From: Mesorhizobium comanense
GTDB lineage: Bacteria > Pseudomonadota > Alphaproteobacteria > Rhizobiales > Rhizobiaceae
Direction of reading: 5' to 3'
NCBI RefSeq assembly: GCF_005503535.1
Contig: NZ_SCNN01000023.1
Span: 1 to 64,000 of the forward strand
Length of the DNA stretch: 64,000 nucleotides
Shown here: positions 43,988 to 53,679 of the stretch, in pieces
Layout of the letters: every line of letters starts with the position of its first letter
How positions within the stretch are numbered: position 1 is the stretch's first letter
Translations under genes and position numbers: made by a program
Notes under the pieces: generated by a model
Database searches by the model: none
The model's input: the letters and a program-made list of their open reading frames with translations, nothing else
Told to the model about the DNA's origin: nothing

Positions 43988-44167
43988 GCGCTGCCCCTCA
44001 TCGCCCTGCCGGGCACTTCTCCCCGTATAGTGACGGGGAGAAGGGGCTGGCCGCAACACTGGCGCTCTTTTCTGCTGCGCTGGTCATTGGCGAAATGAGC
44101 GGCGGGAGCGTCTTTCTCCCCGTCACTATACGGGGAGAAATGTCCGGCAGGACAATGAGGGGCGGCG
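43988..44167. repeat. inverted pair of REP-like elements
   Basis: Two opposing copies of the palindrome, near 44017-44045 and 44106-44133, with mirrored flanks CCCCTCATCGCCCTGCCGG and CCGGCAGGACAATGAGGGG. They fill the gap between the convergent reductase and aconitase-X small-subunit genes and may form a shared transcription end. The left copy is identical over about 62 bases to the one near 6173-6234. Confidence 0.85.
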
Positions 44168-44186
44168 CTGACTTTCCGAGATTTCC

Positions 44187-44621
44187 CTACGCCCTTCTGA
44201 CAACCGCCCCACCATTATCGCCAACACCAATCACAACCCGGTCGCCGGAAACAATCCCTGCAATATCACACACCACCAGCGGCATGCTGATCCCGTAAAG
44301 AAACTCTGCCACGATCGCCCCAACCGCCAGGATCGGGTCCGGCCGCTCCAACAGAATGCCGGCCGGCGCCGTCCCCCGGCGGATAGCCTCCGCCAACACC
44401 GAAGATGATGAGGACGAGCCTCGCCCGCTCGGCATGACCAGAATCCTGCCGGCGACGTTCCGCCCCAGCCCCGGATGCGAATGATCGATGATTTCGCCGG
44501 TCTCGGCCTCGACGCCACCCCAGAAGCTGAGCGGGTGCGAAAACACCAGCGCCTCGCCCTCCGCCTCCCCGGCCAGTTGGAAGCTGCCAGCTCTTTCAAA
44601 TGCTTCCAGCGATTGCGTCAT
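44187..44621 (-). CDS. aconitase X small (swivel) subunit, DUF126
   Basis: 144 residues from MTQSLEAFERA. Swivelling-domain features: GEALVFSHPLSFWGGVEAET, HPGLGRNVAGRILVMPSGRG followed by serines (SSSSSVLAEA), the usual substrate-binding loop. With the large subunit it forms an aconitase-X-type dehydratase. Known bacterial two-subunit members dehydrate cis-3-hydroxy-L-proline. The start overlaps the large-subunit stop (ATGA). A run of five serines after GRG is a feature of the family active-site loop. Confidence 0.9.
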   Translation of the reverse strand: MTQSLEAFERAGSFQLAGEAEGEALVFSHPLSFWGGVEAETGEIIDHSHPGLGRNVAGRILVMPSGRGSSSSSSVLAEAIRRGTAPAGILLERPDPILAVGAIVAEFLYGISMPLVVCDIAGIVSGDRVVIGVGDNGGAVVRRA

Positions 44622-45868
44622 GCCGCGCCCCGCACCACATGCCCAACGGCGGCCGAGCGGATGCAATCCTTCATCTCGGCGAACGCCACCGTCACGCCGA
44701 TATTGCCCGGCGCGTAATGCGCCCATTTGCCGGAATTGGTCATGACAACGCCATCGAGATTTTCGAGGATCGAGGTGACATAGGTGCAGGTGTCGGCGAC
44801 AGGGATCAGGCCGAACGCCTCCATGCCATCGAGCGCGCCTTCATCCCGCAGCCGCGTCAGCGTCGCACGCCCGGTGTTGACGTAGATCGGGATTCCCCTG
44901 CCCGGCGCGACCTCGCGCAACATCGGCAACAGGCGCATCCATTCCTCATGCGAGAAATGCGGCGTGCCCAGGGATATTGCGGCAAGCGGCGCGCCATCAG
45001 GCACTGCGGACAGCCTGGCCAGCGCCTGATCGATGTCGGCGCGCTTGATGCGGATCGTCTCTTCCGGCGCGCGACCTTGGAACGCCTGATCGAGAGTTGC
45101 GGCCTCGGGCGTGATGCCAACGGCATGAAACAGCGCCACAGCCCCGGTCGTCGCGGAGGCCGCGCCCAGTGCCTTCAACTGGTCCTCGTCGCGAGGTTGC
45201 GGTAGTCCCGCGATCACCGGAACGCGGTCGCCGTTGGCCTGTCCGACGATCAACCCGACACCGACGAACAGGCTGTCGTTCGGTTCATGCGCAGCCTCAT
45301 CGAGTTCGAACAGAATGCGCCCGCGCCGGTTTTCACTGAGATGCAGGCCCCACGCAGGCGCACGCCCGGTCATGGCGCAGCACAGGTCGATGAAATCGCC
45401 ATAGCGGTTGGTGCGCGCGCCGATCACCGAATTGGCGAAGACGATGGCGTTCGATTCACCCCAGGCGATCTGCTCGCCGAATTGCGGCCGGAACCGCGTC
45501 TGGTAGGGCGCGCAGGTGAAGGTCGCCTGGCAGCCGAGCTCCAGATGCGCCTTCATCAGCCGCCGCGCCGGCACTTCCTCCGCAACCTGCATCTTTACCA
45601 TGCCGGGATGGATGAGGTCGAACGAACCGACATTGAGCGTTGTCGGCACCTGGACACGCCCGCCGCCCTCGACCAGCCGCTCGACGAAATCGAGTCCGGC
45701 CTTGCCGTGGTACAGGCAGCCATCGATATGGGCGCCCGATATGTCGAGCAGACTGTTCGCACCGACGGCGTTGGAGAAGGCGACGAGGATTTTCATGGCA
45801 GCGGCCGCGGATGGGCCTTGCCCGCCGTCGAGCATGGATTGGTCGTGGGTGGTCAATTCCAAGGCCAT
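44618..45868 (-). CDS. aconitase X catalytic (large) subunit
   Basis: 416 residues from MALELTTHDQSM; the longer frame upstream lies in repeat DNA. Family strings: GGQGPSAAAAMKILVAFSNA, LNVGSFDLIHPGM, CAPYQTRFRPQFGEQIAWGE, SNAIVFANSVIGARTNRYGD, ADTCTYVTSILENLDGVVMT, NSGKWAHYAPG. Iron-sulfur or metal-ligand cysteines are probably those in TCAPYQ, LCCAMTG and DTCTYV. Most likely a hydroxyproline-type dehydratase, though mevalonate-type members exist in archaea. No racemase or epimerase is next to it. Confidence 0.9.
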   Translation of the reverse strand: MALELTTHDQSMLDGGQGPSAAAAMKILVAFSNAVGANSLLDISGAHIDGCLYHGKAGLDFVERLVEGGGRVQVPTTLNVGSFDLIHPGMVKMQVAEEVPARRLMKAHLELGCQATFTCAPYQTRFRPQFGEQIAWGESNAIVFANSVIGARTNRYGDFIDLCCAMTGRAPAWGLHLSENRRGRILFELDEAAHEPNDSLFVGVGLIVGQANGDRVPVIAGLPQPRDEDQLKALGAASATTGAVALFHAVGITPEAATLDQAFQGRAPEETIRIKRADIDQALARLSAVPDGAPLAAISLGTPHFSHEEWMRLLPMLREVAPGRGIPIYVNTGRATLTRLRDEGALDGMEAFGLIPVADTCTYVTSILENLDGVVMTNSGKWAHYAPGNIGVTVAFAEMKDCIRSAAVGHVVRGAA

Positions 45869-45899
45869 GGACACTCCAGCCCCTTGCTCGATCGGACGG

Positions 45900-46066
45900 A
45901 GGGACAGCACCCCCCCTCTGCCCTGCCGGGCATCTCCCCCGCAAGGGGGGAGATCAGCAGCGTAAGCGCGGCAGCTCTTCCCGCAACGTCGAAAATTTGC
46001 GAAGGCAGAGATGACGGCCAATCTCCCCCCTTGCGGGGGAGATGTCCGGCAGGACAGAGAGGGGTG
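45900..46066. repeat. inverted pair of palindromic repeats, variant type
   Basis: Between the aconitase-X gene and the ATPase stop. Left arm CTGCCCTGCCGGGCATCTCC with a CCCCCGCAAGGGGGG core near 45937-45953, right arm mirrored near 46025-46041 with TGTCCGGCAGGACAGAGAGG. The 227-base gap has no gene. It could separate the importer and dehydratase transcripts or only fold within one. Confidence 0.75.
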
Positions 46067-46095
46067 TGACAGAGCGCCAACTTCCCAATTTGTGC

Positions 46096-47159
<1,064 letters not shown>

Positions 47160-47160
<1 letters not shown>

Positions 47161-47948
47161 TATTTCTCTCCGCCGAATTTGAAGAAGCGCGCCGTGAGCA
47201 GCATCAGCGCCATCGATACGACAATGATGATGGTCGAGACCGCGTTGATCTCGGGCGTGAAGCCCTTGCGGATCGCGGCGTAGATTTCGACCGGCAGCGT
47301 CGTCTGGCCGGGCGTCGACAGGAAGTAGGAAACGACGAACTGGTCGAACGAAACGGCGAAGGCGAACAGCCCGCCGGCGATGACGCCCGGCATGATCCAG
47401 GGCAGCGTGACCCGGTTGGTCACCTGCCACTGATTGGCGCCGAGCGAGCGCGCCGCCTCTTCCAGTTCGGGTGCGAAGGTCTGCAGGCGAGCGGAGACGA
47501 CGACGATCACATAGGGCAGCGCCAGCGCGACATGGCCAAGCAGGATGGCGAACAGCCCCCGCCCGATGCCGACGCCGAAGAAGAAGATCAGCATCGCCGT
47601 TCCGGTGATCAGCCAGGGAATGGCAATCGGCGGAAACAGCAGCGCCTGCAACAGCTTCTTGCCGCGGAATTCATAGCGAAAGAGCGCCAGCGAAGCCGTG
47701 GTGCCGAGCACGACGCAGATGATGGTGGTGATGACCGCGATCTTGAGGCTGTTCCAGGTGGCCGAGATCAACTGGTCGTTCTGCCAGAGCGAAGCATACC
47801 AGTCCGTCGTCCACTCGAATGGCAGCTGGTAGAAGGGCGAGGCGTTGAACGACATCAGCGCCATGATGATGATGGGCAGATAGAGGAAGGCGAGCAGCAG
47901 CCAGACATAGATCCGGCCCAGCCATTCGAGGATGCGGGTGGTCATCAT
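47160..47948 (-). CDS. ABC transporter permease (PotC-like)
   Basis: 262 residues from MMTTRILEWL. Six spans; EAA loop LEEAARSLGANQWQVTNRVT followed by LP. A late span VSTIIIVVSMALMLLTARFF. Overlaps the upstream permease by one to four bases depending on which of the two Met codons is used, and the ATPase start by one base. Confidence 0.9.
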
Positions 47949-48814
47949 CAGGCGGCCCTCCGCAGCACCGGCGATGCAACCGCCAGGATGACCAGCACGA
48001 CGGCCAGCAGGATGAAGGACAGCGCGGCTCCCAGCGGCCAGTTGAACACGGCGACGAACTGGTCCTCGATGACAGTGCCGTAGAAGGTGCCAGTGCGACC
48101 GCCGAGGATGCGCGGCTCCATGAACGAGCCGACGACGGGCACGAAGATGAGAGCGGCCCCGGCCACCAGCCCCGGCATCGACAGCGGAATGATCACCCGC
48201 TTCAGCACCTGCAACCGCGAGGCGCCGAGCGAGCGTCCGGCTTCGATCAGCGAGTCGTCGATCGCTTGCAGCGTGAGGTAGCAGGTCAGCACCATGTAGG
48301 GCACGTAGGAGTGCACCAGGCCGATGATCACGGCAGGATAGGAATACATGAGATCGATGTTGATCTTGAACGGCAGCACGGCGTTGAGCGCGGCGTCGAG
48401 GATGCCGCCTTCGCGCAACACCATGGCCCAGGAGAAGATGCGCACCAGCCCGTTCGACCAGAATGGCAGGATGACCAGCAGGAAGATCGCCTCGCGGCTG
48501 CGCCCTTTCAGCACCTTGGCCAGCACATAGGCCGCGGGATAGCCGATGACGACGCACCATAGCGTCACTTCCAGACCGAGCCTGAGAGAGGCCAGCAGAA
48601 GCGTCAGGTAAAGGCTCTGCGAGAAGAAGGCGGCATAGTTGCCAAGCGTGAAGGCCCAGGGCTTTCCCGTCAGCGGCAGGTCGGTCATGAAGGAGAAGAA
48701 CACCATGGCCGAAAGCGGCAGGAAGATCGCCACGGTCAGCCAGAGATAGGCCGGCGCCAGCAGCGGTAACGCCTTGCCCAGCCCGCCGCGCGATGCGGCC
48801 GCACCCTCTGCCAT
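47948..48814 (-). CDS. ABC transporter permease (PotB-like)
   Basis: 288 residues. First span near 20-42. EAA loop: IEAGRSLGASRLQVLKRVII followed by PLS. Belongs to the spermidine/putrescine-type permeases. It follows the binding-protein gene after a 67-base gap that holds a strong stem-loop. Confidence 0.9.
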   Translation of the reverse strand: MAEGAAASRGGLGKALPLLAPAYLWLTVAIFLPLSAMVFFSFMTDLPLTGKPWAFTLGNYAAFFSQSLYLTLLLASLRLGLEVTLWCVVIGYPAAYVLAKVLKGRSREAIFLLVILPFWSNGLVRIFSWAMVLREGGILDAALNAVLPFKINIDLMYSYPAVIIGLVHSYVPYMVLTCYLTLQAIDDSLIEAGRSLGASRLQVLKRVIIPLSMPGLVAGAALIFVPVVGSFMEPRILGGRTGTFYGTVIEDQFVAVFNWPLGAALSFILLAVVLVILAVASPVLRRAA

Positions 48815-48839
48815 GATATCCTCCTCCCCAGGATTGGAA

Positions 48840-48870
48840 GGACCAGCCGGCGTGAACCGCCGGCTGGTCC
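48840..48870 (-). other. intercistronic stem-loop after the binding-protein gene
   Basis: GGACCAGCCGGCG-TGAAC-CGCCGGCTGGTCC, nearly perfect over 13 pairs. It is located between the binding-protein stop and the permease start. Without a following U-run on the minus strand it is taken as a message-stabilising or partial stop element. Confidence 0.65.
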
Positions 48871-48881
48871 GGGCGTGAGCC

Positions 48882-49943
48882 TTACTTCACGTCGACCTTG
48901 AGCTGCTGCCAGAGCGCAAGATAGGCCTCGCGCTGGGCGTCGGTGATCGGCGCCTGGAACTGGATGCGCTTGGCGACATCCGGATCACCCATGACCTTGC
49001 GGTTGAAGGCATCCTCGGGCAGCGCCTCGACGGCCTTGGTGTTGGCCGAGACGGGGGCGCCGACCTTGGTGACCCATTCGACGTAGAATTTCGGGTCGAT
49101 CATGTAGTTGATGAAGGCCTCGGCTCCAGCGACATTCTTCGAGCCGACCGGAATGGAGAAGGCATCCAGCCAGGCGACGGCGCCCTCCTGCGGAATGACC
49201 AGCGAGACCGGCAGTTTGAAATGGGTCTTGGCGCGGTCGGCCGAACCGCTCCAATAGGTGCCGATATCGATCTGGTTGGAGGCGACCATCTGGTTCCAGT
49301 CGTTTTCCGAGCTCCAGAACGTCTTGATCTGCGGCATCAGCGAGGTCAGCTTGGTCTTGACCGCGTCCATATCCTTGATGTCGTTGATGTTCTGGCCGGT
49401 GGCGATGGCGCCGAATTGGACCGCCTCGACAGCGTCGTCGCGGATGACGACGCGGCCCTTGTGGGCGGGATCCCACATCTCGGCGATCGACGTCGGCGGC
49501 TTGTCGAAGGACTTTTCATTGATGGCGAGCGCCGTCAGGCCCCACACCCACGGCACGCCATAGACCTTGCCGTCATGGTCGAGCATGGGCGATCCCGCCT
49601 TGTCCTTGCTGATATCGGCGTAGTTCGGCAGCTTGGAGGTATCGATCGGCTGGATCAGCTTCTCGGACATCGCCTGGTCGTTGAAGGCGGCGTTGATCAT
49701 GACCACGTCGTAGAGACCGGGATTGGTCCTGAGCTTGGTCAGCATCTCCTGTTCGGAATTGAAGAAGTCGTTGACGACCTTGTTGCCGGTCGCCTTCTCG
49801 AAGGCTGCGATTGCCCAGGGCTCGTCGGCGCCATAACCCTTCCAGTTGAGCACATGCACTTCGGCGGCGCTCGCCGCCAGCGTGAGCGCGGTGGTAAAGA
49901 CGGCGGTCGCCGTCAAGAGAGCAGTCAGTCTCGGCATGCGCAT
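48882..49943 (-). CDS. ABC transporter binding protein (PotD/spermidine-type)
   Basis: 353 residues with a Sec signal peptide (about 1-26, ending ASA). Mature part: EVHVLNWKGYGADEPWAIAA, VVNDFFNSEQEMLTKLRTNP, YDVVMINAAFNDQAMSEKLI. It is typical of extracellular binding proteins for polyamines, opines and compatible solutes. The gene lies 39 bases after the PfkB kinase gene. The cargo may be the substrate of the ADP-ribosylglycohydrolase and kinase; unproven. Confidence 0.92.
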   Translation of the reverse strand: MRMPRLTALLTATAVFTTALTLAASAAEVHVLNWKGYGADEPWAIAAFEKATGNKVVNDFFNSEQEMLTKLRTNPGLYDVVMINAAFNDQAMSEKLIQPIDTSKLPNYADISKDKAGSPMLDHDGKVYGVPWVWGLTALAINEKSFDKPPTSIAEMWDPAHKGRVVIRDDAVEAVQFGAIATGQNINDIKDMDAVKTKLTSLMPQIKTFWSSENDWNQMVASNQIDIGTYWSGSADRAKTHFKLPVSLVIPQEGAVAWLDAFSIPVGSKNVAGAEAFINYMIDPKFYVEWVTKVGAPVSANTKAVEALPEDAFNRKVMGDPDVAKRIQFQAPITDAQREAYLALWQQLKVDVK

Positions 49944-49982
49944 GTTGGTTCCTCTCTGTGTTTGCCCGCTTCCCGGGCTTTG

Positions 49983-50966
49983 TCAGGCTGTCTGATGGGC
50001 CTTCCGTGTCTGGCCGGGCACATCGGTCGAAGGACCGTCGGCCTGGCTCAGGAAAGTCTGGATCTCCGCATCGGTCGGTGCCGATGAGCCGCCATGACGC
50101 GTCACCGAAATCGCGGCCGCCGCATTGGCGTAGCGCGCTGCCTCGAACGGCTGCGTTGCGCGCGACAAGGCGCTGACAAACGCGCCGATATGGGTATCGC
50201 CGGCGCCATTGGTATCGACAGCCTCGACCTTGAAACCGGGAATGGTTTGCTGAGCGCCGCCGGCCAGCCTGATGTGGCAACCCTTGGCGGCCGAGCGGAT
50301 GACGACACCAGCAGCCTGCGGACAATGGTCGGCCAGAAGCCGTGCCGCGAGGCTCTCGACATCGCCAGGCCCGGCGATTTCGGCGGCCTCCGTCGCGTTG
50401 CAGCTCAGCCAATTGGTGCGGGCAAGCACGCGCGACAGAATGGATCGCGGAATATCGGAAACAACCGGCGTCGGATCGAAGACGAAAGCAACGTCCGCCG
50501 GCAGCGCTTCTATCCAGCTGGTGAGCGCATCACGGCTGCCGGGATAGCTGAGCGTATAGCCTGACGCGAACACCCAATCGCCTTGCACGACCGTGACGGA
50601 CGCCATCATGGCGAGGCTGAGAATGCTCTCCGCGCCGGGCCACGACACGAAGGTGCGTTCCGCATCGCTGGAGATCATGGCGACGCAATTGCCGCTGTCC
50701 ATAACAGGCGATGGCGGCGTCAGCGTCTCGATACCTTCGCTCGCGAACGCGGCGCGCAGGAAATCACCGTTCGGCCCGGCGCCAAGCTGGCCGCCGAACA
50801 CCACCGTCATGCCGGTGCGGGCCGCGGCGACCATCATGTTGAAACCGCCGCCGGCGACCTGCGCATAACTCGATGCGGTCTTTTCCGTGCCGGACGCCGG
50901 CAGGGCATCAATGCGGTAGACATAGTCGACCACCGCGCTGCCGATATGGACGAGGCGCCCGTTCAT
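49983..50966 (-). CDS. PfkB-family carbohydrate (ribokinase-like) kinase
   Basis: 327 residues. N-terminal HIGSAVVDYVYRIDALPASG, the AGGGFNMMVAAARTG substrate loop near 39-52 and the catalytic DTNGAGDT at 251-258 with its Asp. Family members phosphorylate ribose, fructose or nucleosides. Overlaps the ADP-ribosylglycohydrolase gene by four bases (ATGA). The pairing suggests that a sugar released by that hydrolase is phosphorylated here. Confidence 0.9.
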   Translation of the reverse strand: MNGRLVHIGSAVVDYVYRIDALPASGTEKTASSYAQVAGGGFNMMVAAARTGMTVVFGGQLGAGPNGDFLRAAFASEGIETLTPPSPVMDSGNCVAMISSDAERTFVSWPGAESILSLAMMASVTVVQGDWVFASGYTLSYPGSRDALTSWIEALPADVAFVFDPTPVVSDIPRSILSRVLARTNWLSCNATEAAEIAGPGDVESLAARLLADHCPQAAGVVIRSAAKGCHIRLAGGAQQTIPGFKVEAVDTNGAGDTHIGAFVSALSRATQPFEAARYANAAAAISVTRHGGSSAPTDAEIQTFLSQADGPSTDVPGQTRKAHQTA

Positions 50967-52006
50967 GCCGCGGCGTCCTTGCCAGAACCCGTCTTGCCGG
51001 CCGTCGCCATCCGCGCCGCGACAAGATCGGCGGCAAGCGTGCGAACCTCGGCCATGTCGATGCCCTTGAGGCCGGCCACGCGATCCCCCGGCAAGCGTGA
51101 AAACCCGGTGCAGGCGCCGGCCATGCCGGCCGCGATGGCGCCGATCGTATCGGTGTCGCCACCGAGATTGGCGCTGATGATCGCGGCCTGCCAGGGATCG
51201 CCGTCGGCAGCTTCCAGCACCGCGAAGGCTGCCGGAACGGACTCCTGGCTGGCGACCCCGGTGCCGACGAGGTCAGTGATCAGCCGGATCGCGTCCTTCA
51301 CCACCTTTCCGCGCACCAGGTCCCGCGCCCACACGATGCGGGCCGCGATGTCGCCGCCGGTCACCCAATGGCCAAGCGTTGCCCCTCGCCTTGCGGCGGC
51401 AACCGCGCTGTCGGACGCGGCCCGCCAGTCCCCGCCAGCGACCCCGCGGCTGACGGCGGCGGCGACGGCGCTCGCGGAGGCAATCGCGATCGACGTGTTG
51501 TGCGTCGCCCGGCAGGTTTCCGCCACCTTGGCGACGAGTGCGTCGAACGGCTCCGGCGGCATCATGATGCCGACCGGCGCGATGCGCATGGCCGCGCCAT
51601 TGGTGTCGCCGCCCCGCCCCGCCTCTTGTGCCGGCACGCCGTTGTTGATGGCGTCGATGGCGCGCTTTGTCGACGGCCCCAGCAGATCGTAACTGCCGCG
51701 CGCCTTGACCTCGCGCTCCCAGTCGAGCAGCGCGTTGACCCAGCGTGCATGGTCGAAGCGCTCGCCCGATTCAACAAGAATGCGGCCGAGCAAGAGCGCC
51801 TGTTCGGTGTCGTCGGTTATGGTTCCGGCCAGCAGGCCTTTCGACACCGGATGCTCGGCGAAAGGAGCGACGAAATCCTCGACATGGCCGTAGAGTTCGG
51901 CGATGCGGGCCGGTGACAGAAGCTGAGTCGGCATGCCGAGCGCATCCCCCAGCGCGCCACCGACAAGCGCGCCCTTGGCGCGATCGAGCATTGCATTGTC
52001 CGGCAT
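50963..52006 (-). CDS. ADP-ribosylglycohydrolase family protein (DraG/ARH-like)
   Basis: 347 residues. Both metal motifs are intact: TDDTE at 64-68 and GGDTDT at 282-287, with GALVGGALGDALGMP at the N-terminus. Known members cut the N- or O-glycosidic bond of ADP-ribosylated substrates; others act on different ribosides. It sits between a GntR regulator (three bases before) and a ribokinase-like gene, in an operon with an importer. That context fits catabolism of an imported riboside better than protein de-ADP-ribosylation. Confidence 0.9.
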   Translation of the reverse strand: MPDNAMLDRAKGALVGGALGDALGMPTQLLSPARIAELYGHVEDFVAPFAEHPVSKGLLAGTITDDTEQALLLGRILVESGERFDHARWVNALLDWEREVKARGSYDLLGPSTKRAIDAINNGVPAQEAGRGGDTNGAAMRIAPVGIMMPPEPFDALVAKVAETCRATHNTSIAIASASAVAAAVSRGVAGGDWRAASDSAVAAARRGATLGHWVTGGDIAARIVWARDLVRGKVVKDAIRLITDLVGTGVASQESVPAAFAVLEAADGDPWQAAIISANLGGDTDTIGAIAAGMAGACTGFSRLPGDRVAGLKGIDMAEVRTLAADLVAARMATAGKTGSGKDAAA

Positions 52007-52009
52007 CGC

Positions 52010-52735
52010 TCAAAACCTCATATGCAGGGCGAAATGGGCGGGATTGAGCAGGCTGGTGACATATTCGATCGGCCGCTCGTCAGCCGCGCGCGTCAGCCGG
52101 CGGCCGCGCAGGAACGGCGTGCCTTGCGGGCATCCCAGTATGGCGGCGTCGCCGGCGTCGAGCATCTCGATGTCGACCCATTCCTCGCCATGGTCGGGCA
52201 CAAGCCCCGCCCCGCGCAGCGTCTGGTGCAACGAGCCTTCACGCAAGCCGCGCAGCGGCACGTCCTCCAGTTCAGGCGACAACGGCAGCCGGCTGCGCTC
52301 GATGGAAATCGCATGGCCGTCGCTGGCGTTGGTGCGCACGCGGTCGACGGCGATGAAGAACGGGCTTTCGATGCCGAGCAGAACGGCCAGGTCGGCATCC
52401 TCGATCACCTCCAGCCGCAGCGTCCTTGTCTCGGCATTCGCGCCGGCATCGGCGAGCGCCCGTGACCAGCCGATGGCGTCATCGACAGGCTTGCCGTCGA
52501 AAGTGACGAAGGAACCAATGCCGACCTTGGTGGTGATCAGCCCGCGGCTGGACAGTTCCTCGAGGCCCTTGCGGACCGTGTTGCGGCTGACGGAGAAGCG
52601 CTGGACGAGCTCGTTTTCGCTTTGCAGGCGATCGCCGAAGCCGAGAACGCCGGAGCGGATTTCATGTTCGAGAACGGTCGCGATCTGCTCGGGCTTGCCC
52701 GTGCCGGGAGACAATTGAACCGCGCGCCGCTTCAT
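52010..52735 (-). CDS. GntR-family regulator, HutC/UTRA type
   Basis: 241 residues. Winged helix: LEHEIRSGVLGFGDRLQSEN, then ELVQRFSVSRNTVRKGLEEL. The C-terminal UTRA domain reads VIEDADLAVLLGIESPFFIA, IERSRLPLSPELEDVPL and ERPIEYVTSLLNPAHFALHM. First gene of the operon, so probably autoregulated together with the hydrolase, kinase and importer. Its ligand is likely the imported compound or its phosphate. Confidence 0.92.
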   Translation of the reverse strand: MKRRAVQLSPGTGKPEQIATVLEHEIRSGVLGFGDRLQSENELVQRFSVSRNTVRKGLEELSSRGLITTKVGIGSFVTFDGKPVDDAIGWSRALADAGANAETRTLRLEVIEDADLAVLLGIESPFFIAVDRVRTNASDGHAISIERSRLPLSPELEDVPLRGLREGSLHQTLRGAGLVPDHGEEWVDIEMLDAGDAAILGCPQGTPFLRGRRLTRAADERPIEYVTSLLNPAHFALHMRF

Positions 52736-52740
52736 ATGCG

Positions 52741-52780
52741 TACCTGTTCAGTGAACCTGTATAGTCCTGTTCAATATATC
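52741..52780. promoter_or_regulatory. candidate GntR operator / promoter
   Basis: GTTCA-G-TGAAC is a perfect palindrome at 52746-52756, and CCTGTATAGTCCTGTTCA follows, repeating CTGTTCA (52744-52750 and 52767-52773). It lies just upstream of the GntR gene, the expected site for autoregulation. The rest of 52781-52927 shows no gene. Confidence 0.45.
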
Positions 52781-52927
52781 GGCAAGACGGCACTGTCAAC
52801 GAGGTGGCGGAGGCTGGCGTGGCATGGACGTCGGCCGACCGAAGCCAGAAGCCTCAACCGAAGCCAGGGAGCCTCACTGGAGTTCCGGGTACGCCGGCCC
52901 GGGCCGGACCTCAACGTGATGCTAGGG

Positions 52928-52966
52928 CAAAAAGAAAGCCCGCTCCGGGAAGCCGGGGCGGGCCTT
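52928..52966 (-). terminator. intrinsic terminator for the minus strand
   Basis: GCCCGCTCCGG pairs with CCGGGGCGGGC (about 52937-52963). On the minus strand the hairpin is followed by TTTCTTTTT. It lies about 180 bases downstream of the small DUF3309 gene at 53145 and before the GntR promoter. Confidence 0.7.
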
Positions 52967-53144
52967 GGAGGAGGATAAGGGGTGGGACCCTCTCCTCTTG
53001 TTTCCACGGGGGGTGTGGACCGCATTCAATATAGGTGAGTCTCGCCCTTCAGCGGATCACAAGCCTGCCTGCTTTCATCACGATCCGGTGCGCGACGGCA
53101 TCCGCGTGGTCACGACAGCGCGAGCGCCCATGGCAACCACTCGG

Positions 53145-53309
53145 CTAGATGCGCCCGAGCACGACAAGAATGATGATGATCAGCAGCACCAGCCCCAGCC
53201 CGCCACCGCCATAATAGCCGGTGCCGTAGAACGGTCCGCCGCCCAGGCCACTGAAGCCGCCAAGCAGCGCAATGACAAGAATGATAATGAGGATTGTTCC
53301 AAGGCTCAT
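53145..53309 (-). CDS. small membrane protein, DUF3309-like
   Basis: 54 residues: MSLGTILIIILVIALLGGFS, a glycine- and tyrosine-rich middle (GLGGGPFYGTGYYGGGGLGL) and a second hydrophobic segment LVLLIIIILVVLGRI. Two spans with a short loop are characteristic of the DUF3309 proteins common in alphaproteobacteria, whose function is unknown. The longer frame to 53657 has no features before this Met. An intrinsic terminator follows downstream. Confidence 0.75.
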   Translation of the reverse strand: MSLGTILIIILVIALLGGFSGLGGGPFYGTGYYGGGGLGLVLLIIIILVVLGRI

Positions 53310-53573
53310 GATTTCCCGCTCCTGTATGCGCTGGTGCGCCGATTGGACATCGCGTGATGCGATGTTCGAAAACGAGAACGTCCGAGCAGCCCTGCCGTTC
53401 CAATCGTCATGGAGCCATGTGTCGATTTCGCCGGCAAAGGAAATCCCTGCCCCGCGAGATGAAAAGCTTGAAGATTGCAACCCGCGATACCCTCGGCCGG
53501 GCAAGCCGCCATCGGCATCCAGGTTGAGAGAGGCGTGAGAACAAGGTCGCGGAAGCGCAACAGAGGCGTAGCA

Positions 53574-53599
53574 GAAAGCCCGCCTGAACGGCGGGCTTT
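53574..53599. terminator. perfect GC hairpin, probable terminator of the glycine-rich gene
   Basis: AAAGCCCGCC-TGAAC-GGCGGGCTTT is symmetric and ends in TTT on either strand. It is 80 bases past the stop of the minus-strand glycine-rich gene. The 370-base gap 53310-53679 contains no other supported feature. Confidence 0.65.
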
Positions 53600-53679
53600 C
53601 CAACCGGCCGGAGGCCAGGAGAGTGCGCTTCAAAGCCTCGCGGCTGGTTTTCCGCACTTCCCTTCCGGCACCCTTGGCC

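Noticed and set aside
43988..44167. Inverted repeats considered as ends of an insertion sequence
   Set aside because: Only about 60 bases lie between the two elements and no transposase is present; they fit REP-type palindrome pairs.
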